From positions 1 to 39,631 of the forward strand of contig CAYZGR010000029.1 in assembly GCA_964478125.1 (NCBI GenBank): DNA of 39,631 nt, written 5' to 3'. The stretch's first letter is position 1. Each line of letters opens with the position of its first letter. A program made the translations under genes and the position numbers. This document shows positions 25,716 through 34,931 of the stretch, piece by piece. This DNA is from FW021-bin31 sp964478125. Lineage in GTDB: Bacteria; Bacteroidota; Bacteroidia; Chitinophagales; Chitinophagaceae. The notes below the pieces were generated by a model. That model did not search any database. It was not told where the DNA came from and saw nothing but the letters and a program-made list of their open reading frames with translations.

Positions 25716-26741
25716 ATGAGTGAAGAGAAAAATAGAGATTCTTCCGGATGGCAGGAGCGGAGAGAGCAGCGAATGCGGAGACGCACACAATACAGAAGTA
25801 ATAATTATCAACGGCGGGAAGAAAGAATGGCCCGGATGAAAGCCTTTCATGAAAGGCGATACCAAGGACAGGAATTCCATGATAAGAGAGAGTGGTTCGG
25901 CATATTCATCATTATTGTCGGTCTCATATGGCTGGCCAAGGCATTTATGGTAAGCTATCCTGTCTGGCTCTATAGCTGGCAGACGCTGATGATAGGGGCG
26001 GGGCTGACCATCGGGCTGTCTTCCGGTTTTCGCAATAAAAGCGCTTACATTGTTATTTTAATCGGGCTGACCTTCTTCGCCCGGGATTATATTTTTCCCG
26101 ACAGGAATTTAGGACCTTATATCTGGCCGCTTATTGTCATTGCAATAGGCGTTATTTTCCTGTTAAAAAAGAGATCAGAGGATCGTTTCAGAAAATTTGT
26201 AAAGGAACATCCCCAAGAGGTAAAAGACTGGCGGCATTACTGGCATTGCGGGCCTCAGGATCCGGATATTCCACATCAAGGCCCAAAAAAATCTACTCCC
26301 GATGCAACGAATGTTCCCGATAAAGCATCTTATCCTACAGAGGCGGGACAATCAGGCACTAAATTTGAAGAATACGCTCAAAACACGGACGAGGAACATT
26401 TTGAAGACAGGCTGAATGTCAATGCTGTATTTAGTGGGGCAAAAAGAAACATCTGGTCAAAAAATTTTAAAGGGGGAGAAGTCGTTAGTATTTTCGGAGG
26501 TGCTGATATAGATTTAAGCCGGGCGGATATTTCAGGTAAGATCACACTGGATATAACCGTTATTATGGGAGGGGTGAAATTGGCCGTTCCTCCCAATTGG
26601 CAACTAAAGTTTAGTGAGACCTGCATCATGGGAGGTACTAACGATGGCAGAAGAAGCCACGAGGGCCAGGACCCCAATAAAACACTCATCATCACAGGAA
26701 CGATCATGATGGGCGGACTTGAAGTTAGAGATTTATTATAA
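25716..26741 (+). CDS. LiaF-like membrane protein (cell-envelope stress type)
   Basis: 341 residues in three parts. Residues 1-60 are an arginine/glutamate-rich cytoplasmic tail. About 60-155 hold four hydrophobic segments (FGIFIIIVGLIWLAKAF, LMIGAGLTIGLSSGF, YIVILIGLTFFAR, YIWPLIVIAIGVIFLL), like the LiaF membrane domain. After a polar linker, residues 240-340 carry a glycine-rich beta-helix-like domain of the LiaF C-terminal type (VVSIFGGADIDLSRA, TVIMGGVKLAVPPNW, CIMGGTNDG). LiaF proteins in Firmicutes inhibit the LiaSR system. Here a sensor kinase and regulator lie downstream, so a similar role is inferred. The ATG at 25716 is chosen over a TTG at 25695. Confidence 0.8.
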   Translation: MSEEKNRDSSGWQERREQRMRRRTQYRSNNYQRREERMARMKAFHERRYQGQEFHDKREWFGIFIIIVGLIWLAKAFMVSYPVWLYSWQTLMIGAGLTIGLSSGFRNKSAYIVILIGLTFFARDYIFPDRNLGPYIWPLIVIAIGVIFLLKKRSEDRFRKFVKEHPQEVKDWRHYWHCGPQDPDIPHQGPKKSTPDATNVPDKASYPTEAGQSGTKFEEYAQNTDEEHFEDRLNVNAVFSGAKRNIWSKNFKGGEVVSIFGGADIDLSRADISGKITLDITVIMGGVKLAVPPNWQLKFSETCIMGGTNDGRRSHEGQDPNKTLIITGTIMMGGLEVRDLL

Positions 26742-26776
26742 ACAGCATATTATGAAACCCTAAAAATCAGAATTAT

Positions 26777-27121
26777 ATGAATTGGTATATTGCAAAAATC
26801 GTGTATCAGATTATGATTGATCACGGTGAATATGAGCCGCAGTTTGAGGAACAATTGCGCCTGATCCGGGCCAACAGCTATCAGGAGGCATTGGGGAAGG
26901 CCAATCTGCTGGGCGACCAGGAAGAGGCCTTGTTTTATAATTATAAAGATGAACCTGTATACTGGAAGTTTATTGATGTCGCCGAATTGCGGCCCGTTCA
27001 TGAATTGCGGGACGGCATGCAATTATCTTCCCATATTGAGCATCCGAAATATGCAGAAGAATATTTATCGATCATGTACAGCAGGGCGGAAAGTATCCGA
27101 ACGGATACCAGTCTTGTCTAA
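26777..27121 (+). CDS. DUF4288 domain protein
   Basis: 114-residue soluble protein beginning MNWYIAKIVYQIMID, the hallmark of DUF4288. The body is acidic, with EEQLRLIRANSYQEALGKANLLG and the YNYKDEPVYWKFIDVAEL segment also typical. The family's function is unknown. It lies 36 bp after the LiaF-like gene and 12 bp before the histidine kinase, so it is probably part of the same transcript. Confidence 0.78.
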   Translation: MNWYIAKIVYQIMIDHGEYEPQFEEQLRLIRANSYQEALGKANLLGDQEEALFYNYKDEPVYWKFIDVAELRPVHELRDGMQLSSHIEHPKYAEEYLSIMYSRAESIRTDTSLV

Positions 27122-27132
27122 ATTGCCAAGCT

Positions 27133-28191
27133 GTGTCCAAGCCGCTTCCCCACGTTGACAGAAATAAAGCCATTCTTTATTATATAGGTTACTGGCTGGT
27201 ATTGGCCGGCTTGCAGACAGGGATCCTTAATTATTACGGCTATTCGGGCGTTGCATATGTTTGGGATGGAATTATCACGTATACCCTGCTCGCTCTTATT
27301 TGCCTGATTGTCCGGAATGTCTTTGTTTTCTATCAGCCCGGGCGTGAAAAGGGCGTTTATTGGTGTTTTTTGGCAGGGGTGGCCACCGTCATTTGGGGAG
27401 CGCTGGACAAATGGATTCTCGAGGCTCTTATATATTCGGGCAGCCAGGAGGATTGGTTGGTACAATCCATGCCGATAAGATTTGTGGTCGGTTGTTTAAA
27501 TGTGATCTGGATGCTGACAGCCGTATACTTTCAGGAGAGAGGGGGATCGGAACTGGTTAGAGAAGAACGGAGGTCTTCCATGGAACAATCTGTAAAAGAT
27601 GCAGAGCTCTACAAATTGCGCCAGCAATTGCATCCTCACTTTTTATTTAACAGTCTCAATTCCATAAATGCTTTGATCCACAGTAAACCTGAAAAGGCTC
27701 GTGAAATGGTGCAGCAATTGTCTGCTTTTCTACGGGGAACGCTCAAGCAGGAGGAAAACCATTTTATTTCCCTAAAGGATGAAATAGCTTATTTAAAGCT
27801 GTATCTTGATATTGAGAAAGTTCGTTTCGGTCATCGGCTGAATACAGAATTTGACATCCAGCAGGAGGCCTTGTCCTGTATAATGCCTCCCCTTATGTTA
27901 CAGCCTTTGATGGAAAATGCGATTAAATACGGCGTTTATGGAACTACAGGAAGAGTAACCATTTCTTTGAGGGCACGTCATATCAGGCCTTATCTGGTCA
28001 TAGCCATTAGAAATCCCTATGAGGCCGACCTGCAATTACAGGATGGAACGGGCTTTGGACTTAAATCTATACGGCGCCGGTTATATCTGCTTTTTGGAAG
28101 AGACGACCTGCTTGAGATCAACAGTGAAAAAGCGCATTTTGAAGTAATATTTAGAATACCACAAGCCTATGATGAAGACCATTCTGATTGA
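27133..28191 (+). CDS. LytS-type sensor histidine kinase
   Basis: 352 residues. The first 135 hold four hydrophobic segments with little extracytoplasmic sequence, so the sensor probably reads the membrane or a membrane partner. A short coiled linker leads to the His_kinase (PF06580) domain with LRQQLHPHFLFNSLNSINALI, phosphoacceptor H167. The ATP-binding part shows PLMENAIKYGV (N box) and GTGFGLKSIRRRL (G box). The start is GTG at 27133. The downstream response regulator gene overlaps its end by 23 bp. Confidence 0.93.
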   Translation: MSKPLPHVDRNKAILYYIGYWLVLAGLQTGILNYYGYSGVAYVWDGIITYTLLALICLIVRNVFVFYQPGREKGVYWCFLAGVATVIWGALDKWILEALIYSGSQEDWLVQSMPIRFVVGCLNVIWMLTAVYFQERGGSELVREERRSSMEQSVKDAELYKLRQQLHPHFLFNSLNSINALIHSKPEKAREMVQQLSAFLRGTLKQEENHFISLKDEIAYLKLYLDIEKVRFGHRLNTEFDIQQEALSCIMPPLMLQPLMENAIKYGVYGTTGRVTISLRARHIRPYLVIAIRNPYEADLQLQDGTGFGLKSIRRRLYLLFGRDDLLEINSEKAHFEVIFRIPQAYDEDHSD

Positions 28192-28903
28192 CGATGAGCC
28201 CCTGGCCAGAGAAATTGTTAAAGAATATCTTGAATCCTATTCTCAAATAGAGATCGGGGGGGAGTGTAATGACGGTTTTGAGGGATTAAAGATGATCAGC
28301 GCACAGCAACCCGATCTCATTTTCCTGGATGTACAGATGCCTCGCATTACCGGTTTTGAGATGCTGGAGCTCCTGGATGCTCCCCCCTGCGTTATTTTTA
28401 CCACCGCTTTTGATGAATATGCCATCCGGGCTTTCGAAGAACAAGCCATTGATTATTTGTTGAAGCCCTTTTCAAAAGAAAGATTTGATCAGGCCGTACA
28501 AAAATTTCTTTCCCACAAAAATGGAATGGAGAAAAAGACGCGCGACTTCATTTCATCGGTAAGTGACCATCGTATTCAAAACCGGATCGTAGTTAAAGAC
28601 GGAAGCATGATCAAGATCATCCCCCTGCATGAGATCCTTTTCCTGGAAGCTGCAGATGATTACGTAAAAATTCATACAGCGAAACGTACCTATCTAAAAA
28701 AAAGAACGATGCGTTCTTTTGAACAGGGGTTGCCGGAAGGACAATTCGTCCGTCTCCATCGCTCTTTTATTGTGAATATATCCCAGATTTCCGGTATTCA
28801 TCCGTTTGAGAAAGACCACCATGTTGCCGTGTTATCGACCGGACAACGCATCCCCGTGAGCAAACCGGGTTATCAAAAGCTTAGAAAAGTTTTAGATGTA
28901 TAA
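28169..28903 (+). CDS. LytTR-family response regulator
   Basis: Receiver domain (1-120) with acidic pair DD at 8-9, phosphoacceptor D54 in IFLDVQMPRI, and the conserved lysine in YLLKPFSKERF. The LytTR DNA-binding domain covers about 140-240 (IVKDGSMIKIIPLHEILFLEA, YLKKRTMRSFEQGLP, FVRLHRSFIVN). It overlaps the kinase gene and is its cognate partner. It is the obvious candidate to bind the direct repeats at 25609-25638. Its stop is 5 bp from that of the convergent pyk. Confidence 0.94.
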   Translation: MMKTILIDDEPLAREIVKEYLESYSQIEIGGECNDGFEGLKMISAQQPDLIFLDVQMPRITGFEMLELLDAPPCVIFTTAFDEYAIRAFEEQAIDYLLKPFSKERFDQAVQKFLSHKNGMEKKTRDFISSVSDHRIQNRIVVKDGSMIKIIPLHEILFLEAADDYVKIHTAKRTYLKKRTMRSFEQGLPEGQFVRLHRSFIVNISQISGIHPFEKDHHVAVLSTGQRIPVSKPGYQKLRKVLDV

Positions 28904-28908
28904 ACTTT

Positions 28909-30411
28909 TTACCCCAGCTTGGTGATCTTCAACATATTGGTGGGGAGATGTTCTTCAATAGGCATGCTGCCGGTATTGACCACCACATCGCCTTCTATCA
29001 GAAATCCTCTTTCTTTCAATATGGTTTGCTGATCCTCAAGAATGTCATCTATACTGACCTCTTCGTCATAATAAAAAGCGCGCACTCCCCAGCTGAGGCT
29101 TAGCTGGTTGACCACGCTTCTTACTTTGGTAAAAATATACAATGGGGCTTTCGGGCGATAACTGCTGAGAATAAACCCCGTATATCCGCTCTGTGTCATC
29201 CCGATCAGGGCGTCCGCTTTCACGTCTTCAGCGATGCGGCAAGCATTGTAACAAAGGGCATCACTCAGGAAGGACGGGGAATGGGACAGGGGCGTAAGGT
29301 TTCGGTTGTATATAATATCTTCTTTCTCTACTTCTTCGATGATCTTGGTCATGGTCTCTATTACCAGTACCGGGTGGTCTCCCATAGCCGTCTCTCCGCT
29401 CAACATAACGGCATCCGCACCTTCCATGACGGCATTGGCCACATCCGTAATTTCACTGCGATTGGGTTTGGTGCGCTTCATCATGCTTTCCATCATCTGG
29501 GTGGCAACGATCACGGGCTTGGCGCGATGAATGCATTTGCGAATGATGTTTTTCTGGATCATGGGGACTTGCTCAATAGGCAGTTCAACTCCCAGATCAC
29601 CACGAGCGATCATGATACCGTCCGATTCGAGGATGATCTCGCGAATATTGGTAACCGCTTCCGGTTTTTCAATTTTGGCTATGATCTTGAGTTCACTATT
29701 GGCATCATCCAGAAGCTTTCTCAGTTCCACGATGTCATTCACGTTCCTTACAAAGGACAACGCCAGCCAGTCGACATCCTGTTTTAATATAAAGTCCAGA
29801 TCTTTGAGATCTTTTTTTGTAAGACAGGGTAGCGAAATTCGGGTATCCGGCAGGTTAACGCCCTTATTGGAGCGTAGATCTCCGCCCAGCGTTACCTCGG
29901 TGATCACTTGGTTATCTTTCGTCACTTCCAGTACCTTTACTTCTATTTTACCGTCATCGAACATGATGGAATTTCCTATCTTAACGTCATTGTAGAAATT
30001 GGGATAGGATACATATATTTTTTCTCGGGTCCCGATGCATTCCTCGGTGGTAAAAGTGAGCCGATCGCCGGGTTTTACCGTTATCTTGTCATTTTCTATT
30101 TTACCGACCCTGATCTTCGGGCCCTGCAAGTCGCAAAGAATGGCCACATTATAAGGCTCCAGTTTGTTGATCTTTTTGATTTTTTGGATAATTTCGGACT
30201 TGTTATCCAATGAACCGTGAGAGAAATTCAGGCGAAATACGTTTACACCGGCTTGTACCAGTGCGAGCAGTTTATCATAAGATTCACAAGCAGGCCCGAC
30301 GGTAGCTACGATTTTGGTCTTGTGAGCAGAGTGCTGGCGGCTCGCTTTATGATTCATTCTTTTGTCAATATACTTTGACAGGTCTTTATTGTTTTGCTTT
30401 GTCTTCATCAT
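28909..30411 (-). CDS. pyk: pyruvate kinase
   Basis: Converts phosphoenolpyruvate and ADP to pyruvate and ATP. TKIVATVGPACESYDKL, FRLNFSHGS, DLQGPKIRVG, the IMIARGDLGVELPIEQVP signature with the catalytic-site glycine/aspartate, ATQMMESM and MLSGETAMGDHP are all present. The 500-residue protein has an N-terminal lysine-rich extension of about 27 residues before the canonical start of the barrel. It lies 15 bp downstream of pfkA on the same strand, a glycolytic operon pairing the two committed steps. Confidence 0.97.
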   Translation of the reverse strand: MMKTKQNNKDLSKYIDKRMNHKASRQHSAHKTKIVATVGPACESYDKLLALVQAGVNVFRLNFSHGSLDNKSEIIQKIKKINKLEPYNVAILCDLQGPKIRVGKIENDKITVKPGDRLTFTTEECIGTREKIYVSYPNFYNDVKIGNSIMFDDGKIEVKVLEVTKDNQVITEVTLGGDLRSNKGVNLPDTRISLPCLTKKDLKDLDFILKQDVDWLALSFVRNVNDIVELRKLLDDANSELKIIAKIEKPEAVTNIREIILESDGIMIARGDLGVELPIEQVPMIQKNIIRKCIHRAKPVIVATQMMESMMKRTKPNRSEITDVANAVMEGADAVMLSGETAMGDHPVLVIETMTKIIEEVEKEDIIYNRNLTPLSHSPSFLSDALCYNACRIAEDVKADALIGMTQSGYTGFILSSYRPKAPLYIFTKVRSVVNQLSLSWGVRAFYYDEEVSIDDILEDQQTILKERGFLIEGDVVVNTGSMPIEEHLPTNMLKITKLG

Positions 30412-30426
30412 TTTTGATTAAAACTC

Positions 30427-31407
30427 TTAACTGGCCAGGATACGGGTCATTTTGAACCACTTATCCGAGATCTTGTGACTGGATTTCACGGCCTGTTCCA
30501 GGGGCGTATACTTCAATTGATTGTTTACCACTCCGATCATACAGCCTTTCCTTCCTTCCAGAAGCGCCTCTACTGAGGCAAACCCTAACCGGCTGGCCAG
30601 GACCCTGTCCGTACAGGTAGGAGAACCGCCTCGCTGGATGTGACCGAGTATACACAGGCGTGTGTCAAAATTAGGCGCCCGTTCTTTCAGGGCTTGTGCG
30701 AGTTGCGTAGCGCCTCCGGAAGTTACGCCTTCAGCCACTACAATAATATTGACCAGTTTCTGACGTCTCTCCTTGGTCAGCAAATCATCTATAATATCAT
30801 TTATATTAGTCTCCCGTTCCGGGATAAGGATGTGTTCCGCCCCGGTGGATATACCGCTGTGCAGGGCAATATAGCCGGCATCTCTGCCCATTACTTCCAC
30901 TACGAAAAGCCGGTCATGTGCATCTGCCGTGTCCCGGATCTTATCAATGGCTTCCACGGCCGTGTTTACAGCGGTATCAAAACCGATCGTGAGATCCGTT
31001 CCCGCAATATCCTTGTCAATGGTTCCCGGAAGTCCGATACCCGGTATATCATATTCCTGGCTAAAAGCCAGAGTACCTTTGAAAGAACCGTCTCCTCCTA
31101 TGACCACCAATCCCTCAATTCCATGCTTTTTAAGCTGTTCATATGCCTTTTCACGCCCTTCAGGAGCATAAAATTCTTTGCTTCTCGCTGTTTTTAACAT
31201 CGTACCGCCACGCTGTATAATGTTAGCGACAGATTTGGTATTCATCTTGAAAATATCTCCCTGGATCATTCCCCGGTACCCGTACATCACGCCATAAACC
31301 TCTAATCCATAGTAAATTCCGGTCCTCACTACTGCCCTCACTGCGGCATTCATTCCAGGTGCATCTCCTCCTGAAGTCAGCACCGCAATCTTTGAAATTT
31401 TACCCAT
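30427..31407 (-). CDS. pfkA: ATP-dependent 6-phosphofructokinase
   Basis: Phosphorylates fructose 6-phosphate, the committed step of glycolysis. 326 residues: SGGDAPGMNAAVR, GGDGS at 104-108 (Gly after the Asp, the ATP-type rather than PPi-type signature), EVMGRDAGYIAL, and LGHIQRGGSPTCTDR. The catalytic loop reads GTID-K-D at 128-133 where E. coli has GTIDND, so the catalytic Asp131 is kept but the Asn is a Lys. First gene of the pfkA-pyk operon. Confidence 0.96.
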   Translation of the reverse strand: MGKISKIAVLTSGGDAPGMNAAVRAVVRTGIYYGLEVYGVMYGYRGMIQGDIFKMNTKSVANIIQRGGTMLKTARSKEFYAPEGREKAYEQLKKHGIEGLVVIGGDGSFKGTLAFSQEYDIPGIGLPGTIDKDIAGTDLTIGFDTAVNTAVEAIDKIRDTADAHDRLFVVEVMGRDAGYIALHSGISTGAEHILIPERETNINDIIDDLLTKERRQKLVNIIVVAEGVTSGGATQLAQALKERAPNFDTRLCILGHIQRGGSPTCTDRVLASRLGFASVEALLEGRKGCMIGVVNNQLKYTPLEQAVKSSHKISDKWFKMTRILAS

Positions 31408-31439
31408 ACCTTTTATAAACAGGTTTATCTTTGAAGTTG

Positions 31440-31447
31440 CAAAAGTA
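31440..31447 (-). promoter_or_regulatory. -7 promoter element of pfkA-pyk
   Basis: On the minus strand TACTTTTG matches TAnnTTTG exactly, 32 bp before the pfkA ATG. No TTG at the standard -33 distance. The 139-bp region is shared with the divergent RmlD-like gene. Confidence 0.5.
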
Positions 31448-31546
31448 GCATTTTAACCCATTTTTATCGAATCTTATCCAATAAACTTGGTTTCAGAATT
31501 TCAGTTAGCATTTTTTTTACTTTATTTGTTGAAAAATATTTAATCC

Positions 31547-32470
31547 GTGCCAAAAATACTTATAACCGGAACCAACGGCCTTCTGGGGCAGCATTTGATA
31601 CGCTTATTTCAAAACGACAAACGTTGGCAGATCGTGGCTGCAGCCAGAGGAGAAAACAGACTTAAGAACAAAGAAGGCTACCTCTACCGATCAATAGATA
31701 TTTGTGAGGATAGATCCGTAAAAAAGCTTTTTGATGAAGTAAAACCAGCGGTTGTCATACATGCTGCAGCTATGACACAGGTAGATGATTGTGAAAAAGA
31801 CAAAGACCGCTGCTGGAAAACCAATGTACGGGCCACCCAATATCTGATCGAAGCTGCAAGGCGACAGCGGGCTTTTTTTGTATTGATCTCCACAGATTTT
31901 ATTTTCGATGGGGGAGACGGCCCTTATGATGAAACGGCCCTTCCCAACCCGATCAGTTTTTACGGCCTGAGCAAGCTGGCCGCAGAAATGTTGCTGAAAG
32001 GATCGGAACTGGATTTCTCGATCTTGAGAACGGTTTTAGTATATGGCGTGGCGGAAGATCCCGGACGTTCCAATATTGTTTTGTGGGTAAAAAAAAGCCT
32101 GGAGTCCGGAAAGCACATCCAGGTGGTAGACGACCAATGGCGTACCCCTACGCTGGTACAGGATCTCGCTCGTGGTTGCAAACTGGTTGTGGATAAGAAA
32201 TGGTCAGGAGAAGAACCCGTATCTGAGGTCTACAACATATCGGGTAAAGCGTTGTTGACCCCTTATCAAATGGCGTTGAAAATAGCCGCATATTTTGATC
32301 TGGATGCATCGCTGATCACTCGTGCAGATGCCACTACTTTTTCGCAGGTAGCCAAAAGACCCGCGCGTACCGGCTTTATTCTGGACAGGGCCGAAAAGGA
32401 ACTCCACTACCACCCGCATTCTTTTGAGGAAGGTTTGGAAATCGTGGATCGGGATCTCGCAGGTATATGA
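31547..32470 (+). CDS. RmlD-like NAD(P)-dependent sugar nucleotide reductase
   Basis: Extended SDR of the dTDP-4-dehydrorhamnose reductase (RmlD) type, 307 residues. N-terminal TGTNGLLGQHL, AAAMTQVDDCEKD, ISTDFIFDGGDGPYDE, and the YGLSK catalytic pair are characteristic, as is the C-terminal RPARTGFILDRAEKELHY. The start is GTG at 31547. It is not beside rmlA/B/C, so it may not make rhamnose. The GH95 gene begins inside its stop (ATGA), coupling it to a glycan-degradation unit. Confidence 0.87.
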   Translation: MPKILITGTNGLLGQHLIRLFQNDKRWQIVAAARGENRLKNKEGYLYRSIDICEDRSVKKLFDEVKPAVVIHAAAMTQVDDCEKDKDRCWKTNVRATQYLIEAARRQRAFFVLISTDFIFDGGDGPYDETALPNPISFYGLSKLAAEMLLKGSELDFSILRTVLVYGVAEDPGRSNIVLWVKKSLESGKHIQVVDDQWRTPTLVQDLARGCKLVVDKKWSGEEPVSEVYNISGKALLTPYQMALKIAAYFDLDASLITRADATTFSQVAKRPARTGFILDRAEKELHYHPHSFEEGLEIVDRDLAGI

Positions 32471-34914
32471 ATAAGCATTTTATGAAATATTTTATTTTAG
32501 CTTCCTTCTTTTTATTCTCAGAAGCAACTTCCTGTTTGGGGCAGGAAATGCTCCGGTTATGGTACAATCATCCTGCAAAGAATTGGCTGGAATCTGTCCC
32601 CCTGGGAAATGGCCGGCTGGGGGCCATGCCCGACGGCGGTGTTTTTAATGAAAATATTGTTTTAAACGATATTACATTATGGTCGGGCAGTCCTCAAGAT
32701 GCCAACCGGCCGGATGCTTATACATATTTACCGGAAATAAGAAAACGCCTCTTCGAAGGGAAAAATGCCGAAGCGGAAGCATTGGTCAATAAGGTTTTCG
32801 TTTGTAAGGGGGCCGGTTCAGGTAATGGAAATGGCGCCGATGTTCCTTACGGCAGTTATCAGGTATTGGGAAATTTGCATTTGAAATACCGCTATGATGG
32901 AATTCCTTCTTCAGCACCTTTTCAAAATTATTATCGGGAATTATCCCTGGATTCCGCCCTTGCCAAATGCAGTTTTGAATTGAACGGAGTAACTTACAAA
33001 AGAACTTATTTTACCAGCTTTTCCGGCGACGTGGTTGTCATTAAATTAAGCGCTGACAAACCCGGCAGGATCAGCTTTACCTTATCGCTGGATCGTCCGG
33101 AACGTTATCTTACAAAGACGGTAGGGGCGGAGTTGCAGATGTCCGGCCGGTTGAACGACGGGGTTCCTTCTTCCGATAAAGGGATGCGTTACCTGACAAG
33201 AGTAAAAATCAAGCATGAAGGCGGCGAGCTGATCCCGGGCGACTCCACGCTTCAATTACAAAATGCGGATACGGCTATCATTTATATATCGTCTGCAACG
33301 GATTTTCACAACTATTCTTACAGGAAAAAGACCGCCTTATTATTGAAAGCCGCTATCAACCGATCTTATTCACAGGAAAAAAAAGCTCATATCCGGGCCT
33401 ATCAAAAATTATTCCGGCGATCCCGTCTTTCCTTAAATAACAAAAATGAAAAGCAGGCGGCATTGCCAACAGATGAAAGATTAGCAGCATTTCAAAAGGA
33501 TCCTTCAGACAACGGGTTGCCGGTTTTGTATTTTCAATTTGGCCGTTATCTGTTGATCAGCAGCACGAGGCCCGGATTACTTCCTCCAAATCTTCAGGGG
33601 CTATGGGCGCCCACCATTCAGACTCCCTGGAATGGGGATTATCATCTGGACATTAACATTCAGATGAACCACTGGCCGGTGGATGTTACAAATCTTCCCA
33701 TGCTGAACGAACCCTTTTATCAGTTGGTCAAGGGGTTGGTAGCACCGGGGGAAAAAACGGCAAAAGCCTATTATGATGCTGACGGATGGGTTGCACATGT
33801 CATTACCAATATATGGGGATATACAGCTCCCGGTGAAGACGCTTCCTGGGGAGCAACTCATTCCGGATCCGGATGGTTAGGCCAGATGCTTTGGAGCCAC
33901 TATGCCTTTACGTTAGATCAGGATTATTTGAAAAAGATATATCCTATTCTGAAAGGTTCGGCAGCATTTTATTTAAGTACTTTAGTTAGAGATCCCAACA
34001 ATGGATGGTTGGTTACCGCCCCCTCCAATTCTCCGGAGAATGCGTTTCGGCTTTCCAATGGGAAAGTTGCACATGTTTGTGCCGGACCCACTATCGATAA
34101 TCAGATCATTCGTGAGTTATTTACCCATGTAATAGAAGCAGCAAGGATCCTGAACAGGGATAAAGCGTTTGCCGGTAAATTATCCAGGGCTAAGGAACAG
34201 CTTCCTCCGAATCAGATAGATGACCACGGACGGCTGATGGAATGGCTGAGGCCCTATGAAGAAGTGGATCCCCATCATCGGCATGTTTCTCCTCTTTGGG
34301 GACTTTACCCGGGAACGGAACGCTCCTTATCTCAAACCCCAAAACTTACGGAAGCCGCGGAAAAACTTCTGATCCGCAGAGGAGATGTCAGTACCGGCTG
34401 GTCTCTGGCATGGAAAATCAACCTGTGGGCCCGGTTGCACGATGGGAACCATGCTTTTAAATTGATTCGCGATCTCTTACGGCCTACCGGACAAACTGGC
34501 TATAACATGTCTGATGGGGGCGGTACCTATCCGAACCTGTTTGATGCCCATCCTCCCTTTCAGATTGACGGCAATTTTGGTGGTACGGCGGGGATAGCGG
34601 AGATGCTGATACAATCCCAGACGGGAACCATAGCATTTTTGCCCGCATTGCCGGATCAATGGCCCGATGGCAGCTTTTCCGGACTTCGCGTGAGAGGGGG
34701 TGGAGTGGCAGGGGCCCGCTGGAAGGGGAAAAAGTTGATCCGGTCCTCTTTGAAAGCGCAAACAGATCAGGTATTCCAGATCCAATTACCAAAAAATACA
34801 CGGGAAGTAGATATTGTAATAAAAGATCAAATGAGGAAGATCCCGTCCGGGGATACGGAGATCACTTTGAGTTTAAAAAAAGGGCAGAAAGCCCAAATGA
34901 TCTTCCATTATTAA
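32467..34914 (+). CDS. glycoside hydrolase family 95 (alpha-L-fucosidase type), secreted
   Basis: 815 residues with an N-terminal signal peptide (MKYFILASFFLFS, cleavage near residue 25). The beta-sandwich domain begins at LRLWYNHPAKNWLESVPLGNGRLGAM, then the alpha/alpha barrel. By comparison with the Bifidobacterium 1,2-alpha-L-fucosidase, the likely catalytic acid is E524 in PSNSPEN and the catalytic-site aspartate is D701 in QIDGNFGG; the asparagine-bearing stretch is DINIQMNHWP (395-404), where a D replaces one N often seen in this position. GH95 also includes alpha-L-galactosidases, so the sugar is not certain. Overlaps the RmlD-like gene by 4 nt; the sialidase follows after 17 bp. Confidence 0.92.
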   Translation: MNKHFMKYFILASFFLFSEATSCLGQEMLRLWYNHPAKNWLESVPLGNGRLGAMPDGGVFNENIVLNDITLWSGSPQDANRPDAYTYLPEIRKRLFEGKNAEAEALVNKVFVCKGAGSGNGNGADVPYGSYQVLGNLHLKYRYDGIPSSAPFQNYYRELSLDSALAKCSFELNGVTYKRTYFTSFSGDVVVIKLSADKPGRISFTLSLDRPERYLTKTVGAELQMSGRLNDGVPSSDKGMRYLTRVKIKHEGGELIPGDSTLQLQNADTAIIYISSATDFHNYSYRKKTALLLKAAINRSYSQEKKAHIRAYQKLFRRSRLSLNNKNEKQAALPTDERLAAFQKDPSDNGLPVLYFQFGRYLLISSTRPGLLPPNLQGLWAPTIQTPWNGDYHLDINIQMNHWPVDVTNLPMLNEPFYQLVKGLVAPGEKTAKAYYDADGWVAHVITNIWGYTAPGEDASWGATHSGSGWLGQMLWSHYAFTLDQDYLKKIYPILKGSAAFYLSTLVRDPNNGWLVTAPSNSPENAFRLSNGKVAHVCAGPTIDNQIIRELFTHVIEAARILNRDKAFAGKLSRAKEQLPPNQIDDHGRLMEWLRPYEEVDPHHRHVSPLWGLYPGTERSLSQTPKLTEAAEKLLIRRGDVSTGWSLAWKINLWARLHDGNHAFKLIRDLLRPTGQTGYNMSDGGGTYPNLFDAHPPFQIDGNFGGTAGIAEMLIQSQTGTIAFLPALPDQWPDGSFSGLRVRGGGVAGARWKGKKLIRSSLKAQTDQVFQIQLPKNTREVDIVIKDQMRKIPSGDTEITLSLKKGQKAQMIFHY

Positions 34915-34931
34915 CCGCCAAACGATTTAAT

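Noticed and set aside
34659..34931. Long N-terminal extension of the sialidase.
   Set aside because: It lies inside the GH95 gene in another frame, and a clear signal peptide starts at 34932.
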